The notes under the pieces: model-generated | Seen by the model: the letters and a program-made list of their open reading frames with translations, nothing else | The model's database searches: none | What the model was told of the DNA's origin: nothing | Made by a program: the position numbers and the translations under genes | Origin: Actinospineispora spinosispora DSM 44797 | GTDB lineage: Bacteria > Actinomycetota > Actinomycetes > Mycobacteriales > Pseudonocardiaceae | Assembly (NCBI RefSeq): GCF_000429025.1 | Contig: NZ_KE386836.1 | Coordinates: 326,556-367,115 of the forward strand | Reading direction: 5' to 3' | DNA length: 40,560 bases | In this document: piece by piece, positions 16,740-24,194 of the stretch | How the letters are laid out: each line of letters begins with the position of its first letter | Position numbering within the stretch: the stretch's first letter is position 1

Positions 16740-18662
16740 ATGTCCGACAGCTTGGCGCAGTTGATCGACACCCCGTTGCGGGAGCTGCGGCCCGAGTGGC
16801 TGGTCCCGGAGCGGGTGGACGGGCTGCGCGCCGCGCGTGCTTTCGTCGACCCGGACGACTACTGGACCTGGGTCGCCGAGCAACAGCGCTGGTCGACACC
16901 CTGGACCAGCGTCCGGACCGGTGAGCTCGCGGACATGCGGTGGTTCGACGGCGGACGGCTCAACGTCGCCGACAACTGTCTCGACCGCTGGGCCCAGGAC
17001 CCGGCGACCGCCGACCGGCCCGCCGTCGTCTGGGAGGGCGAACCCGGCGACAGCCGCACCTACAGCTACGCCGAGCTCGCCGCCGAGACCGAGGCACTCG
17101 CCGCCGGTCTGCTCGACCTCGGCGTGCGCAAGGGCGACGTCGTCGCGCTCTACCTGCCGAACCTGATCGAGGCGTTCACCAGCATCCAGGCCTGCAACCG
17201 GATCGGCGCGATCTACACGGTGCTGTTCGCCGGCTTCGGTGTCGACGCGGTCGCGTCCCGGCTGCGTGCCTCGCGGGCGTCCGTCGTGGTCGTCGCCGAC
17301 GCGGTGTACCGCAGGACGAAGCGGGTCGAGCTGCTCGCCACGCTGCGCGCCGCGCGCGACCGCACACCGGACGTCCGTGCGGTCGTGGTGGTCGACCGCA
17401 CCGGCGACTCCGTCGCGCTCGAAGCGGGCGAACACGGCTACCGCGAGGTGTGCGCCTCGGGCAAGGCCGGAACGCCCGCCGTCGCGCTCGACCCGAACGA
17501 ACCGTCGTTCCTGATCTTCACCAGCGGCACCGAGTCCCGTCCGAAAGGTGTCGTGCACAGCGTCGGCGGTTTCCTGCTCGGCGCGTGGGCGAATGCGCAC
17601 TGGCAGGTCGGCTACGAGCCGGACGACGTGTACTGGGTGGCCGCCGACGTCGGGTGGCTGACGTTCCCGATTCAGGCGGTGGTCGGCGGGCTGGCGTGCG
17701 GCATGACCATCGCTTGCTACGAGGGCGCGCTGGACACTCCGAGCCCGGCGCGGTTCTACGACATCTGCGAGCGGCACCGGGTCACGAAGGTCCTCGCGGC
17801 ACCGACCCTGCTGCGGATGCTGCGCCGGTTCGGCGACGACCTCGCCGCCGAGCACCCGCTGTCGGCGCTGAAGCTGATCACCGCGCAGGGCGAGCCGTTC
17901 GACATCGACACCTTCGGATGGGCCGCGACGACGTTCGACGTGCCGATCGTCAACGCCTACGGCCAGACCGAGACCGGCTCGACCTGGGCGTACCCGGTCT
18001 ATGGCGTCGAGGCGATCAAGGCGGGTTCGGCGGGTACCGCGGTGCCGGGGCACGCGTTCGACATCGTCGACGACGAAGGCCTGCCGGTGCCGCCGGGAGT
18101 CAAGGGAAACCTGGTGCTGACCAGCCCGTTCCCCACCCTGGCCCGCACCGTGTGGGATGACCACGACCGGTACCTGAGCACGTACTTCAGCCGTTTCCCC
18201 GGGCGGTACGCCACCAACGACGAAGCGGTGCTGGACGGCGACGGTCACCTGTGGGTGCTCGGCCGCGCCGATGACGTGATCAATGTGGCCGCGCACCGCA
18301 TCTCGACGATGGAGATCGAGGCCGCCGTCACCGCGCACCCCTCGGTGATGGAAGCAGCGGTCGTCGGCGTGCCGGACGACACGAAGGGCACCGTGCCGGT
18401 CGCGTTCGTGACCCTGAGGGCCGACACCGACCCGGACCGGATCAAGGCCGAGCTGCATCAGCGGGTCGTGGCCGAGCTGGGTGGATACGCCCGGCTCGCG
18501 GCGATCTACCCGACGCCCGCGATGCCGAAGACCCGCACCGGCAAGCTCATGCGCCGCCTGCTGCGTGACGTAGTGGTCCACGGCGCGCCGACCGGCGACA
18601 CCAGCGCGATGGAGGACCCGACGGTCCTGGACACGGTCATCCGAGCGGCTCACCCCTCGTGA
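16740..18662 (+). CDS. AMP-forming acyl-CoA synthetase (acetyl/propionyl-CoA synthetase-like)
   Basis: A 640-residue ANL-superfamily ligase that activates a carboxylic acid through an acyl-adenylate to its CoA thioester. ATP-binding loop FLIFTSGTESRPKGVVHS, adenine/acyl block NAYGQTETGSTW, hinge region around GRADDVINVAAHRIS, and C-terminal catalytic Lys in PKTRTGKLMRR. The N-terminal DDYWTWVAEQQRWSTPW resembles the ACAS_N cap of acetyl/propionyl/acetoacetyl-CoA synthetases, so a short or branched acid is likely. Start ATG 16740 with GAGAGGAC upstream. It is the last gene of the operon, so acid activation, dehydrogenation and carboxylation could form one short route. The stop lies in a perfect 46-bp palindrome. 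Confidence 0.9.
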   Translation: MSDSLAQLIDTPLRELRPEWLVPERVDGLRAARAFVDPDDYWTWVAEQQRWSTPWTSVRTGELADMRWFDGGRLNVADNCLDRWAQDPATADRPAVVWEGEPGDSRTYSYAELAAETEALAAGLLDLGVRKGDVVALYLPNLIEAFTSIQACNRIGAIYTVLFAGFGVDAVASRLRASRASVVVVADAVYRRTKRVELLATLRAARDRTPDVRAVVVVDRTGDSVALEAGEHGYREVCASGKAGTPAVALDPNEPSFLIFTSGTESRPKGVVHSVGGFLLGAWANAHWQVGYEPDDVYWVAADVGWLTFPIQAVVGGLACGMTIACYEGALDTPSPARFYDICERHRVTKVLAAPTLLRMLRRFGDDLAAEHPLSALKLITAQGEPFDIDTFGWAATTFDVPIVNAYGQTETGSTWAYPVYGVEAIKAGSAGTAVPGHAFDIVDDEGLPVPPGVKGNLVLTSPFPTLARTVWDDHDRYLSTYFSRFPGRYATNDEAVLDGDGHLWVLGRADDVINVAAHRISTMEIEAAVTAHPSVMEAAVVGVPDDTKGTVPVAFVTLRADTDPDRIKAELHQRVVAELGGYARLAAIYPTPAMPKTRTGKLMRRLLRDVVVHGAPTGDTSAMEDPTVLDTVIRAAHPS

Positions 18663-18701
18663 GTGTTGAGTGTGGCTATAGCCACACTCAACACTCACGA
18701 G
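18656..18701. terminator. Perfect 46-bp palindrome over a stop codon (copy 2)
   Basis: Both 23-bp arms match exactly: CTCGTGAGTGTTGAGTGTGG, then CTATAG at the centre, then the complement. The synthetase TGA (18660-18662) is in the left arm. An almost identical palindrome lies at 37870-37915. It is the likely operon terminator and part of a dispersed palindrome family. Confidence 0.85.
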
Positions 18702-18753
18702 CATCTGCCTGCTAAGTTGTGTTTTCGGACTTACTGCGGCAGGTGGAGGCGTT

Positions 18754-19794
18754 GTGTCGGTTGACAGCAGTCGGGGCCGGGCGTTGCCGGTCAAGCTCGC
18801 GGCGCATCCGTCCGTTCGGGCGGTCCAGGCCCGGCGGGTGGCGAAGCCGGGGGTGATCGACACGGCGTGGTTGCGCGAGCTGTGCCTGAACGCGGGTGCG
18901 GATGACGTCGCCGCCGTTCCGCTGGACCGGCCGGGGCTGGAGGGTGAGGTCCCGCACGCGCAGAACGCTCTGCCCGGGGCGCGCAGCCTGATCTCGCTGG
19001 TCGTACGCATGAACCGGGACAACGTCCGCTCGCCCGCGCGCAGCGTCGCCAACCAGGAGTTCCACCGCACCGGCGAGATCATCAACGAGGCCGCGCGGAC
19101 CATCACCACCGCGCTGCAGGACGCCGGCCACCGGGCGATCAACCCGTCGGCGACCTTCCCGATGGAGATGGACCGCTACCCCGGCCGCATCTGGGTCGTC
19201 GCGCACAAGACGGTCGCAGTCGAGGCCGGTCTCGGCGCGATGGGCATCCACCGCAACGTCATCCACCCGAAGTTCGGCAACTTCATCCTGCTGGCGACCG
19301 TGCTGGTGGACGCCGAGGTCAGCGAGTACGGCGAGCCCCTCGACTACAACCCCTGCCTGGAGTGCAAGCTGTGCGTCGCGGCCTGCCCGGTCGGCGCGAT
19401 CGGCAAGGACGGCGCGTTCGACTGGAAGGTCTGCTCGACACACAACTACCGCGAATTCATGTCCGGCTTCACCGACTGGGTGGAGACCGTCGCGGACAGC
19501 AAGGACGGCGCCGAGTTCCGGTCCAGGGTGACCGACTCGGAGAACGCCTCGATGTGGCAGAGCCTGTCGTTCAAGGCCAACTACAAAGCGGCGTACTGCC
19601 TGGCGGTGTGCCCCGCCGGCGAGGACAACCTGGAGCCCTACCTGGAGGACCGTAAGGCGTTCATGGACCTGGTCCTGCGACCGCTACGGGACAAGGTCGA
19701 GACGCTCTACGTGACGCCTGGCTCGCCGGCGAAGGAGTACGCGGAGAAGCGCTTCCCCCACAAGCCGGTCAAGGAGGTCGGGGGTCCCCGGTAG
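18754..19794 (+). CDS. 4Fe-4S protein related to epoxyqueuosine reductase (QueG-like)
   Basis: A 346-residue iron-sulfur protein. A QueG-like N-terminal region (WLRELCLNAGADDVAAVPLD, LPGARSLISLVVRM) leads to ferredoxin motifs CLECKLCVAACPVGAI and CLAVCPAGED. QueG itself reduces epoxyqueuosine in tRNA with cobalamin; actinobacteria generally lack the rest of queuosine biosynthesis, so this member probably has another reduction role (inference). The segment KANYKAAYCLAVCPAGED differs from canonical QueG. Start GTG 18754 with GGTGGAGG upstream. No partner gene is adjacent. Confidence 0.8.
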   Translation: MSVDSSRGRALPVKLAAHPSVRAVQARRVAKPGVIDTAWLRELCLNAGADDVAAVPLDRPGLEGEVPHAQNALPGARSLISLVVRMNRDNVRSPARSVANQEFHRTGEIINEAARTITTALQDAGHRAINPSATFPMEMDRYPGRIWVVAHKTVAVEAGLGAMGIHRNVIHPKFGNFILLATVLVDAEVSEYGEPLDYNPCLECKLCVAACPVGAIGKDGAFDWKVCSTHNYREFMSGFTDWVETVADSKDGAEFRSRVTDSENASMWQSLSFKANYKAAYCLAVCPAGEDNLEPYLEDRKAFMDLVLRPLRDKVETLYVTPGSPAKEYAEKRFPHKPVKEVGGPR

Positions 19795-19911
19795 TCGTGG
19801 GTCCCAGGTAGCCGTGGTCGGGTTGGTTGGGGCTGGGGCTGTTGTGGCTGGGTTTTGCAGGTCGGGCTGTGGGGTTTTAGCGGTGGGTGAAGGTGCAGGC
19901 TGTGTTGCTTG

Positions 19912-20535
19912 GGCCTGTTTCGCGCGCGGTATTTTTCTGTGACCACCCCGGCTCGCGTAAACGCTCGCTGGGGTGCTCCCAGGAAAAAAGGCTCGAGGAC
20001 TCGCCCGGGCGCGCGCTTGGGGGAACCCTGGGAGCCGCCCTGGCAGCTGGGTGGGTTGTTGCGGACATTCACTGCCCGGCCTTCGCCGGAACTCCTTCGG
20101 AGACTTGCGGAGCCGGCTTTACAGACGCATGTACACCCGCAGCCGAAAAAGCCGTGAGTGTTTTGGGTTGCCCTGGCAACCCGAAACACTCACGGGTCCC
20201 TACTTGCGCTGGTGTGCGTCGTGGGGTGCGCATGGCGCCTGGAGTGCCCTTAGCTTGCACCGGGAGTGTGGTGAGGTTTGGTGCATAAGGTGGCCCCGCA
20301 GAGGTGCCCGGAGGGGTTCCGCCGAAGGCGGGTAGTGCATGAGTGGCGGCTCTCAGGGTGACCACAAGCGCGCGCGTCGCCGAAGGCGACATTTTTCCGA
20401 GTGGTCCCCCATGCCCGAAGGGTATGGGGGCCCGCGAGGAAAAAGCCCAGGCAGCGACCCCGAAGGGGTTGCCGCCTGGATCGTTCCCGGTCGGCCCGAA
20501 GGGCCTTCCGGGAACGATGGCGCGCGAAACAGGCC
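19912..20535. mobile_element. 624-bp non-coding element with 16-bp terminal inverted repeats
   Basis: The ends are GGCCTGTTTCGCGCGC and its perfect complement GCGCGCGAAACAGGCC. Inside, the left half is a near-identical reverse copy of 1-164. The right half carries consecutive hairpins with CGAAGG-type loops: GTCGCCGAAGGCGAC, the CCCCATGCCCGAAGGGTATGGGG stem (about 20407-20431), GCGACCCCGAAGGGGTTGC, and a stem with arms ATCGTTCCCGG / CCGGGAACGAT. Inner blocks mirror each other (GCGCGCTTG / CAAGCGCGC). No transposase or plausible ORF is present. It fills the 19795-20612 gap apart from about 115 bp at the left and 77 bp at the right. It resembles a MITE. Confidence 0.65.
20152..20195. repeat. 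CGTGAGTG palindrome inside the element (copy 3)
   Basis: Arms CCGTGAGTGTTTTGGGTTGCC and complement differ at one internal position over 44 nt. It sits in the spacer between the two halves of the TIR element. This copy is not at a gene stop, unlike the other family members. Confidence 0.75.
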
Positions 20536-20612
20536 AGACCTACAGCAAACTAACGAGTGAACGGCAGTCAATCCGGACCGTTACCCCACGTAGGAAGCGA
20601 CCATAACGACTT

Positions 20613-21284
20613 GTGGCCACTCGAGGTTGGGACCGCCTGCGCGGTGTCGGACGTTCCGTTGCATTTCGCCGCAACGACTACCTGCTGACCGCGGGGGCGG
20701 CCAGTGACGCGGTGCTGTTACTCGAGACGGGCGTCGTCAAGGTCGTGCTGGTGGCGAGTGACGGGACCGAGTTCATCGTCGGGTTCCTCGGCCCGGGGGA
20801 TCTGGTCGGTGAGCTGGGTGTGCTGAACCGTCAGCCGCGTAGCGCGCACATCATCGCGCTGACCTCGGTGACCGCGACGCAGGTGGCGGGGCGGCATTTC
20901 ATCCGGTTGCGCAGCCGGCACCCGGATGTGCTTGAGCTGGTCGATCGGGTGCTCGACCGCAGGGTGCGCAACGCGGACGAGGGGCAGCTGGTGCTCGCGC
21001 GTGACGTCACGAGCAGGTTGGCGGCGTCGCTGGTGCGCTGGGCGACCGATCTCGGCGACACGACCGAGGACGGTTTGTTGATGCTCGGGATCAGTCAGCG
21101 GGACATGGCGCAGGCGATCGCGGTGTCGGAGAAGAGCGTCGAGGCGTCACTCGGAGCGCTCCGATCCGCTGGATTGATCAAGACCTGGCGTCTCGGTTAC
21201 CTGGTCACCGACCCCGCCAGGCTGGCTAGCGTCACTAGGTCATCGGGTGAAGATCTCCTCGTACTCCCGGAAATCCGGGGGTAG
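20613..21284 (+). CDS. Crp/Fnr family transcriptional regulator
   Basis: A 223-residue Crp-family protein. The N-terminal cyclic-nucleotide-binding beta-roll contains FLGPGDLVGELGVLNRQPRS, followed by AHIIA. Gly66-Glu67 and Arg76-Ser77 match the ribose- and phosphate-binding residues of true cNMP receptors, so nucleotide binding is plausible. The C-terminal winged helix reads LGISQRDMAQAIAVSEKSVE, then SLGALRSAGLI. No Cys cluster of an Fnr oxygen sensor is present. Start GTG 20613. The gene is 58 bp upstream of a nucleotide-cyclase-like gene on the same strand, suggesting a maker/reader relationship for a second messenger. Confidence 0.85.
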   Translation: MATRGWDRLRGVGRSVAFRRNDYLLTAGAASDAVLLLETGVVKVVLVASDGTEFIVGFLGPGDLVGELGVLNRQPRSAHIIALTSVTATQVAGRHFIRLRSRHPDVLELVDRVLDRRVRNADEGQLVLARDVTSRLAASLVRWATDLGDTTEDGLLMLGISQRDMAQAIAVSEKSVEASLGALRSAGLIKTWRLGYLVTDPARLASVTRSSGEDLLVLPEIRG

Positions 21285-21304
21285 CCGCTTTCCGCGTACC
21301 GCAC

Positions 21305-21321
21305 AGTCAATTTGGTTGACT
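21305..21321. promoter_or_regulatory. Inverted repeat upstream of the cyclase-like gene
   Basis: AGTCAA-N5-TTGACT is a perfect 6-5-6 inverted repeat in the 58-bp gap between the Crp-family gene and the cyclase-like gene, about 20 bp before the start. It could be an operator for the adjacent regulator; it is not the classical TGTGA-N6-TCACA Crp site. Confidence 0.4.
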
Positions 21322-21342
21322 TGATCATGCGGAGGCAGATAG

Positions 21343-22116
21343 ATGCAGCTCGTGCCGCAGCACCGGGCGTTGTTCGCGGTGGACGTGGTGTCCGCGGCAA
21401 GTAGGCCCGGCTACCACCTGAGGTCCATTCCCCGGGCGGTGGGCCGGATGCTGGACGAGGCGTTGGCCTATGTCGGCATCGACCCGACGGTGCAGATCCT
21501 CACCAGGGAGCACACCGGCGACGGTGCGGTGCTGACCTTGCCGAGCCGCTACCTGGGTGCGGTGCTGGAGGCGGCGCACGCGCTCGACGAGATCGCGCGG
21601 GACCGAAACCGGCGGCGTAAACCGGAGATCCGGCTGCGGATGGCGGTCGAGGTCGGTCCGGTCGGCGACGCGCCCGGCCTGTACCGGCCGAAGATCGCGC
21701 TGGCGAGGTTGCTGGAGGCGGCGGCGTTCAAGGAGCTCTTCGCGCGGTGTCTCGCCGAACGGCCGGACTCGGTCAACAGCGGGCTGATCATCTCGGGCCG
21801 GGTGCGGGAGGACGTCTTCGGCGGCAACTACACCCGTCGGGTGCGGGCAGAGGCGTTCACCGAGCTGCCGATCAGGAACAAGGAGTTCACCAGCACCGCG
21901 TGGGCCCGCATCCCGGACTTCGACGTCGCCAGCCTGTCCCGGCTGGCACTCCCCGGCCCGCCACCCGCGCACGCGGTCCAGCCGATCCCACCGCCAGAAC
22001 CCGAGGACACCATCGGACCACCGGGTGACCAGGTGCTCAACCACGTGGCGGGCAACATGTCGGGGATCCAGGCGGGCGTCGTGTACGGGGGACTCACCTT
22101 CAGCCCTGGCTCATAG
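21343..22116 (+). CDS. Nucleotidyl-cyclase-like protein with C-terminal amyloid/RHIM-like motif
   Basis: A 257-residue protein. Residues 1-190 resemble a class III nucleotide cyclase fold of the actinobacterial predicted-cyclase type: the first metal Asp is D14 in HRALFAVDVVSAAS, the second is D60 in REHTGDGAVLTLP, and PEIRLRMAVEVGPVGDAPG matches the next strand and loop. After a Pro-rich linker (about 203-228) it ends with VLNHVAGNMSGIQAGVVYGG, then LTFSPGS. The core SGIQAGVV is shared with the N-terminus of the next protein and resembles RHIM/BASS-type amyloid signalling motifs (core I/V-Q-x-G). ATG 21343 follows GGAGG. Substrate and activity are unproven. It is separated from the next gene by 8 bp and so is cotranscribed. 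Confidence 0.75.
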   Translation: MQLVPQHRALFAVDVVSAASRPGYHLRSIPRAVGRMLDEALAYVGIDPTVQILTREHTGDGAVLTLPSRYLGAVLEAAHALDEIARDRNRRRKPEIRLRMAVEVGPVGDAPGLYRPKIALARLLEAAAFKELFARCLAERPDSVNSGLIISGRVREDVFGGNYTRRVRAEAFTELPIRNKEFTSTAWARIPDFDVASLSRLALPGPPPAHAVQPIPPPEPEDTIGPPGDQVLNHVAGNMSGIQAGVVYGGLTFSPGS

Positions 22117-22124
22117 GCCGCCGC

Positions 22125-24194
22125 ATGGACAAGGCGGCGCCTGCCGAGGGCACGAGCACGTCACCGGGGGGCGCGGAGCACTTCGACTATCTCGCACGAG
22201 CCGGCGCCGCCAACCTGGCGACCGGGGATGTCAGCGGCATCCAGGCGGGAGTCGTGCACGGCAACATCATCTACGGGGGGCGGCATGACCACGGCCCGGT
22301 GGTCCGCAGGGCGACCGAGGAAGAGCTGCACGAGGTGCACAAGCAGTTCGTCGAGCCGGTCCGGTTCGCCGATGCGCGGCGCGCGGTGCAGCGTCATCAC
22401 GTCGCGGTGCTGTGCGGCCGGGGCAGCGGACGGTCGTTCGCGGCGCGCAGGTTGCTCGTCGAGCTGGGTGTCACCACGATCGCCGAGCTGCACCCCGACC
22501 GTGACCTCGGCGCGATCCGGGGTTCCGACCTGGACCGCGGTGGTGGGTACGTCTGGGAGGCCGACGAGACGATGTCGCGGCCGCTGCGCGACCAGGACAC
22601 GGTCCGCTGCGCGAACATCATGCGTGATCTCGACTCGTGGCTGGTGATCGTGCTGGATCACCCGTCCCAGGTGCCTGAGTCGGCGGCCCGGTACTCGGTC
22701 GAGCTCGGTGCGCCCCCGCCGCTGGAGGTCGCGCAGCAGGCGATCAACTGGCGTGGTGCCGTCGACGCCCAGGCAGCCGAGCAGGCGCTGGAGGTCTGTC
22801 TCGCGGGCGAGCTGGCTGCCGGTGATCCTCCCGGTAAGGCGGTGCGGGCCGCCGAGCTGGCGATCCGGGTCGCGACCGAGCCGGACTTCACCGGTGAGCA
22901 GGCGCGCGACGAGCTGCGCGAGGACGTCGACGCCGCAGTGGTGCGCTGGGCACGGGGCCGCCGGGTGATCGACTACGCGATGTCCTTCGCGGTCGCGGTG
23001 CTGGAGAACCAGCCGTACGACGAGGTCGTCGAGCTGGCTCTGGACCTGGACATGCGGTTGCGCGAGGCCGAGCTGGTGCCGGGCGAACGAGCCGCGCCGA
23101 GGCCCGCGTTCAGCAGCGCGCGGGACATGCTGCTCGGCGAGGCGAAGGCCGAGGTGGTGCTGCGGCCGCACCCGATGCACAAGGGGCTGAGTGAGGAGAC
23201 CGTCCGGTTCCGCCGCCAGGACTGGGCGGCGGCGGTGCTGCTCCACGTCTGGCGGCAGCATCCCGCGCAGCACGCGGTGCTGTGGGAGTGGATGTGCAGC
23301 CCGAAGATGCTGGCCAGGTTCACCGAGGCGACCCGCCGCGCGCTGTGCAGCATCACCGCCGAGGTGCCGGCCCACGACCCGCTGCGACTGATCGACCAGC
23401 TGGCCGCGCAGGGCCACCGCAGGGGGCACCGGTTGCTGGCGGCCTCGGCGCTGGTCCGGCTCGCCGACGAACACGACCTGCGGCCGCTGGTGCAGCAGAC
23501 CCTGGACCGGTGGGTCGAGACCGGTACCGCCGCGCGGCAGTGGACCGCCGCGGTCGTCCACGGCTCGGAGTACGGGCGCCGGGACGTGCACGGCGCGCTG
23601 GTGACGTTGGAGCGGCTCGCCGGTTCGAGGTGGGCGACGCCGCGCTACGGCGTGGTGCAGGGCATGTTCGACCTGCTGATCGACCCGGAGTGCCAGCGGC
23701 CCGTCGTCGACCGGGTGCTGGCCTGGGCGGCGTCGACACACCCCGGCGCGCGGCAGGCGGCGCACAGCCTGGGGCTGCACCTGGTCGGGTTGTCCCCGGT
23801 CAACGGGTTCGACCCGGTCCGGTTCGAGGTGATGTTCCCCGCGCGGATGGGGGCGCTGTTCGAGTACGTGCTGGCCGACCGGGAGTCCGGGAAGGTCGCA
23901 CTGGACCGGCTCGCGGAGCTGGCGTTCGACGCCGCGCAGAGCGAGCGTGCCGCGCTCGAACTGGTGCGGATCACCCGGCTGATCACACCGGACCTGCGGT
24001 GGTGGAAGCGATGGAGGGCCGAGCTGGCCCTGATCCGGCGGCATCTGCGCAAGGGCCCCAGGATTCACTGGGTGCTGCGGATGGCTCGTCGCCAGCAGAA
24101 GCAGCTGATCCGGACGGTCGAGCTGCGCAGGCTCAGTCCCGGCCGCGCTCGAGGCCCTTCAGCGCCTGGTCCTGCCACGCGGGGTTGGCCGTGA
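22125..24194 (+). CDS. Large P-loop-like / helical repeat protein with N-terminal amyloid/RHIM-like motif
   Basis: A 689-residue protein. The N-terminus contains ANLATGDVSGIQAGVVHGNI then IYG (about 29-51), matching the preceding protein's C-terminal motif. Next is an NTPase-like segment: RHHVAVLCGRGSGRSFAARR (about 90-109), a Walker-A-like loop with Arg replacing Lys, and DSWLVIVLDHPSQVPES, a Walker-B-like strand. The remainder is Arg/Glu/Ala-rich and helical, ending in a basic tail (MARRQQKQLIRTVELRRL). No transmembrane segment is seen. The layout suggests a STAND-like sensor or scaffold whose motif templates the cyclase-like protein (inference). ATG 22125 lacks a clear binding site and is probably translationally coupled. 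Its last 62 bp overlap the convergent hydrolase gene. Confidence 0.7.
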   Translation: MDKAAPAEGTSTSPGGAEHFDYLARAGAANLATGDVSGIQAGVVHGNIIYGGRHDHGPVVRRATEEELHEVHKQFVEPVRFADARRAVQRHHVAVLCGRGSGRSFAARRLLVELGVTTIAELHPDRDLGAIRGSDLDRGGGYVWEADETMSRPLRDQDTVRCANIMRDLDSWLVIVLDHPSQVPESAARYSVELGAPPPLEVAQQAINWRGAVDAQAAEQALEVCLAGELAAGDPPGKAVRAAELAIRVATEPDFTGEQARDELREDVDAAVVRWARGRRVIDYAMSFAVAVLENQPYDEVVELALDLDMRLREAELVPGERAAPRPAFSSARDMLLGEAKAEVVLRPHPMHKGLSEETVRFRRQDWAAAVLLHVWRQHPAQHAVLWEWMCSPKMLARFTEATRRALCSITAEVPAHDPLRLIDQLAAQGHRRGHRLLAASALVRLADEHDLRPLVQQTLDRWVETGTAARQWTAAVVHGSEYGRRDVHGALVTLERLAGSRWATPRYGVVQGMFDLLIDPECQRPVVDRVLAWAASTHPGARQAAHSLGLHLVGLSPVNGFDPVRFEVMFPARMGALFEYVLADRESGKVALDRLAELAFDAAQSERAALELVRITRLITPDLRWWKRWRAELALIRRHLRKGPRIHWVLRMARRQQKQLIRTVELRRLSPGRARGPSAPGPATRGWP

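Noticed and set aside
15069..19142. 1357-codon open frame on the minus strand
   Set aside because: Mirror of the carboxyltransferase/synthetase operon with low-complexity Arg/His/Asp composition; not a gene.
18754..19794. Calling the Fe-S protein a true epoxyqueuosine reductase
   Set aside because: Motifs support the family only; no queuosine genes are nearby and the pathway is generally lacking in these bacteria.
19912..20535. Small proteins predicted in the repeat element
   Set aside because: Open frames here follow hairpin repeats, lack binding sites and resemble no family.
20613..21284. Fnr-type oxygen sensor
   Set aside because: No N-terminal Cys cluster; the cNMP-contact residues favour a Crp-type ligand.
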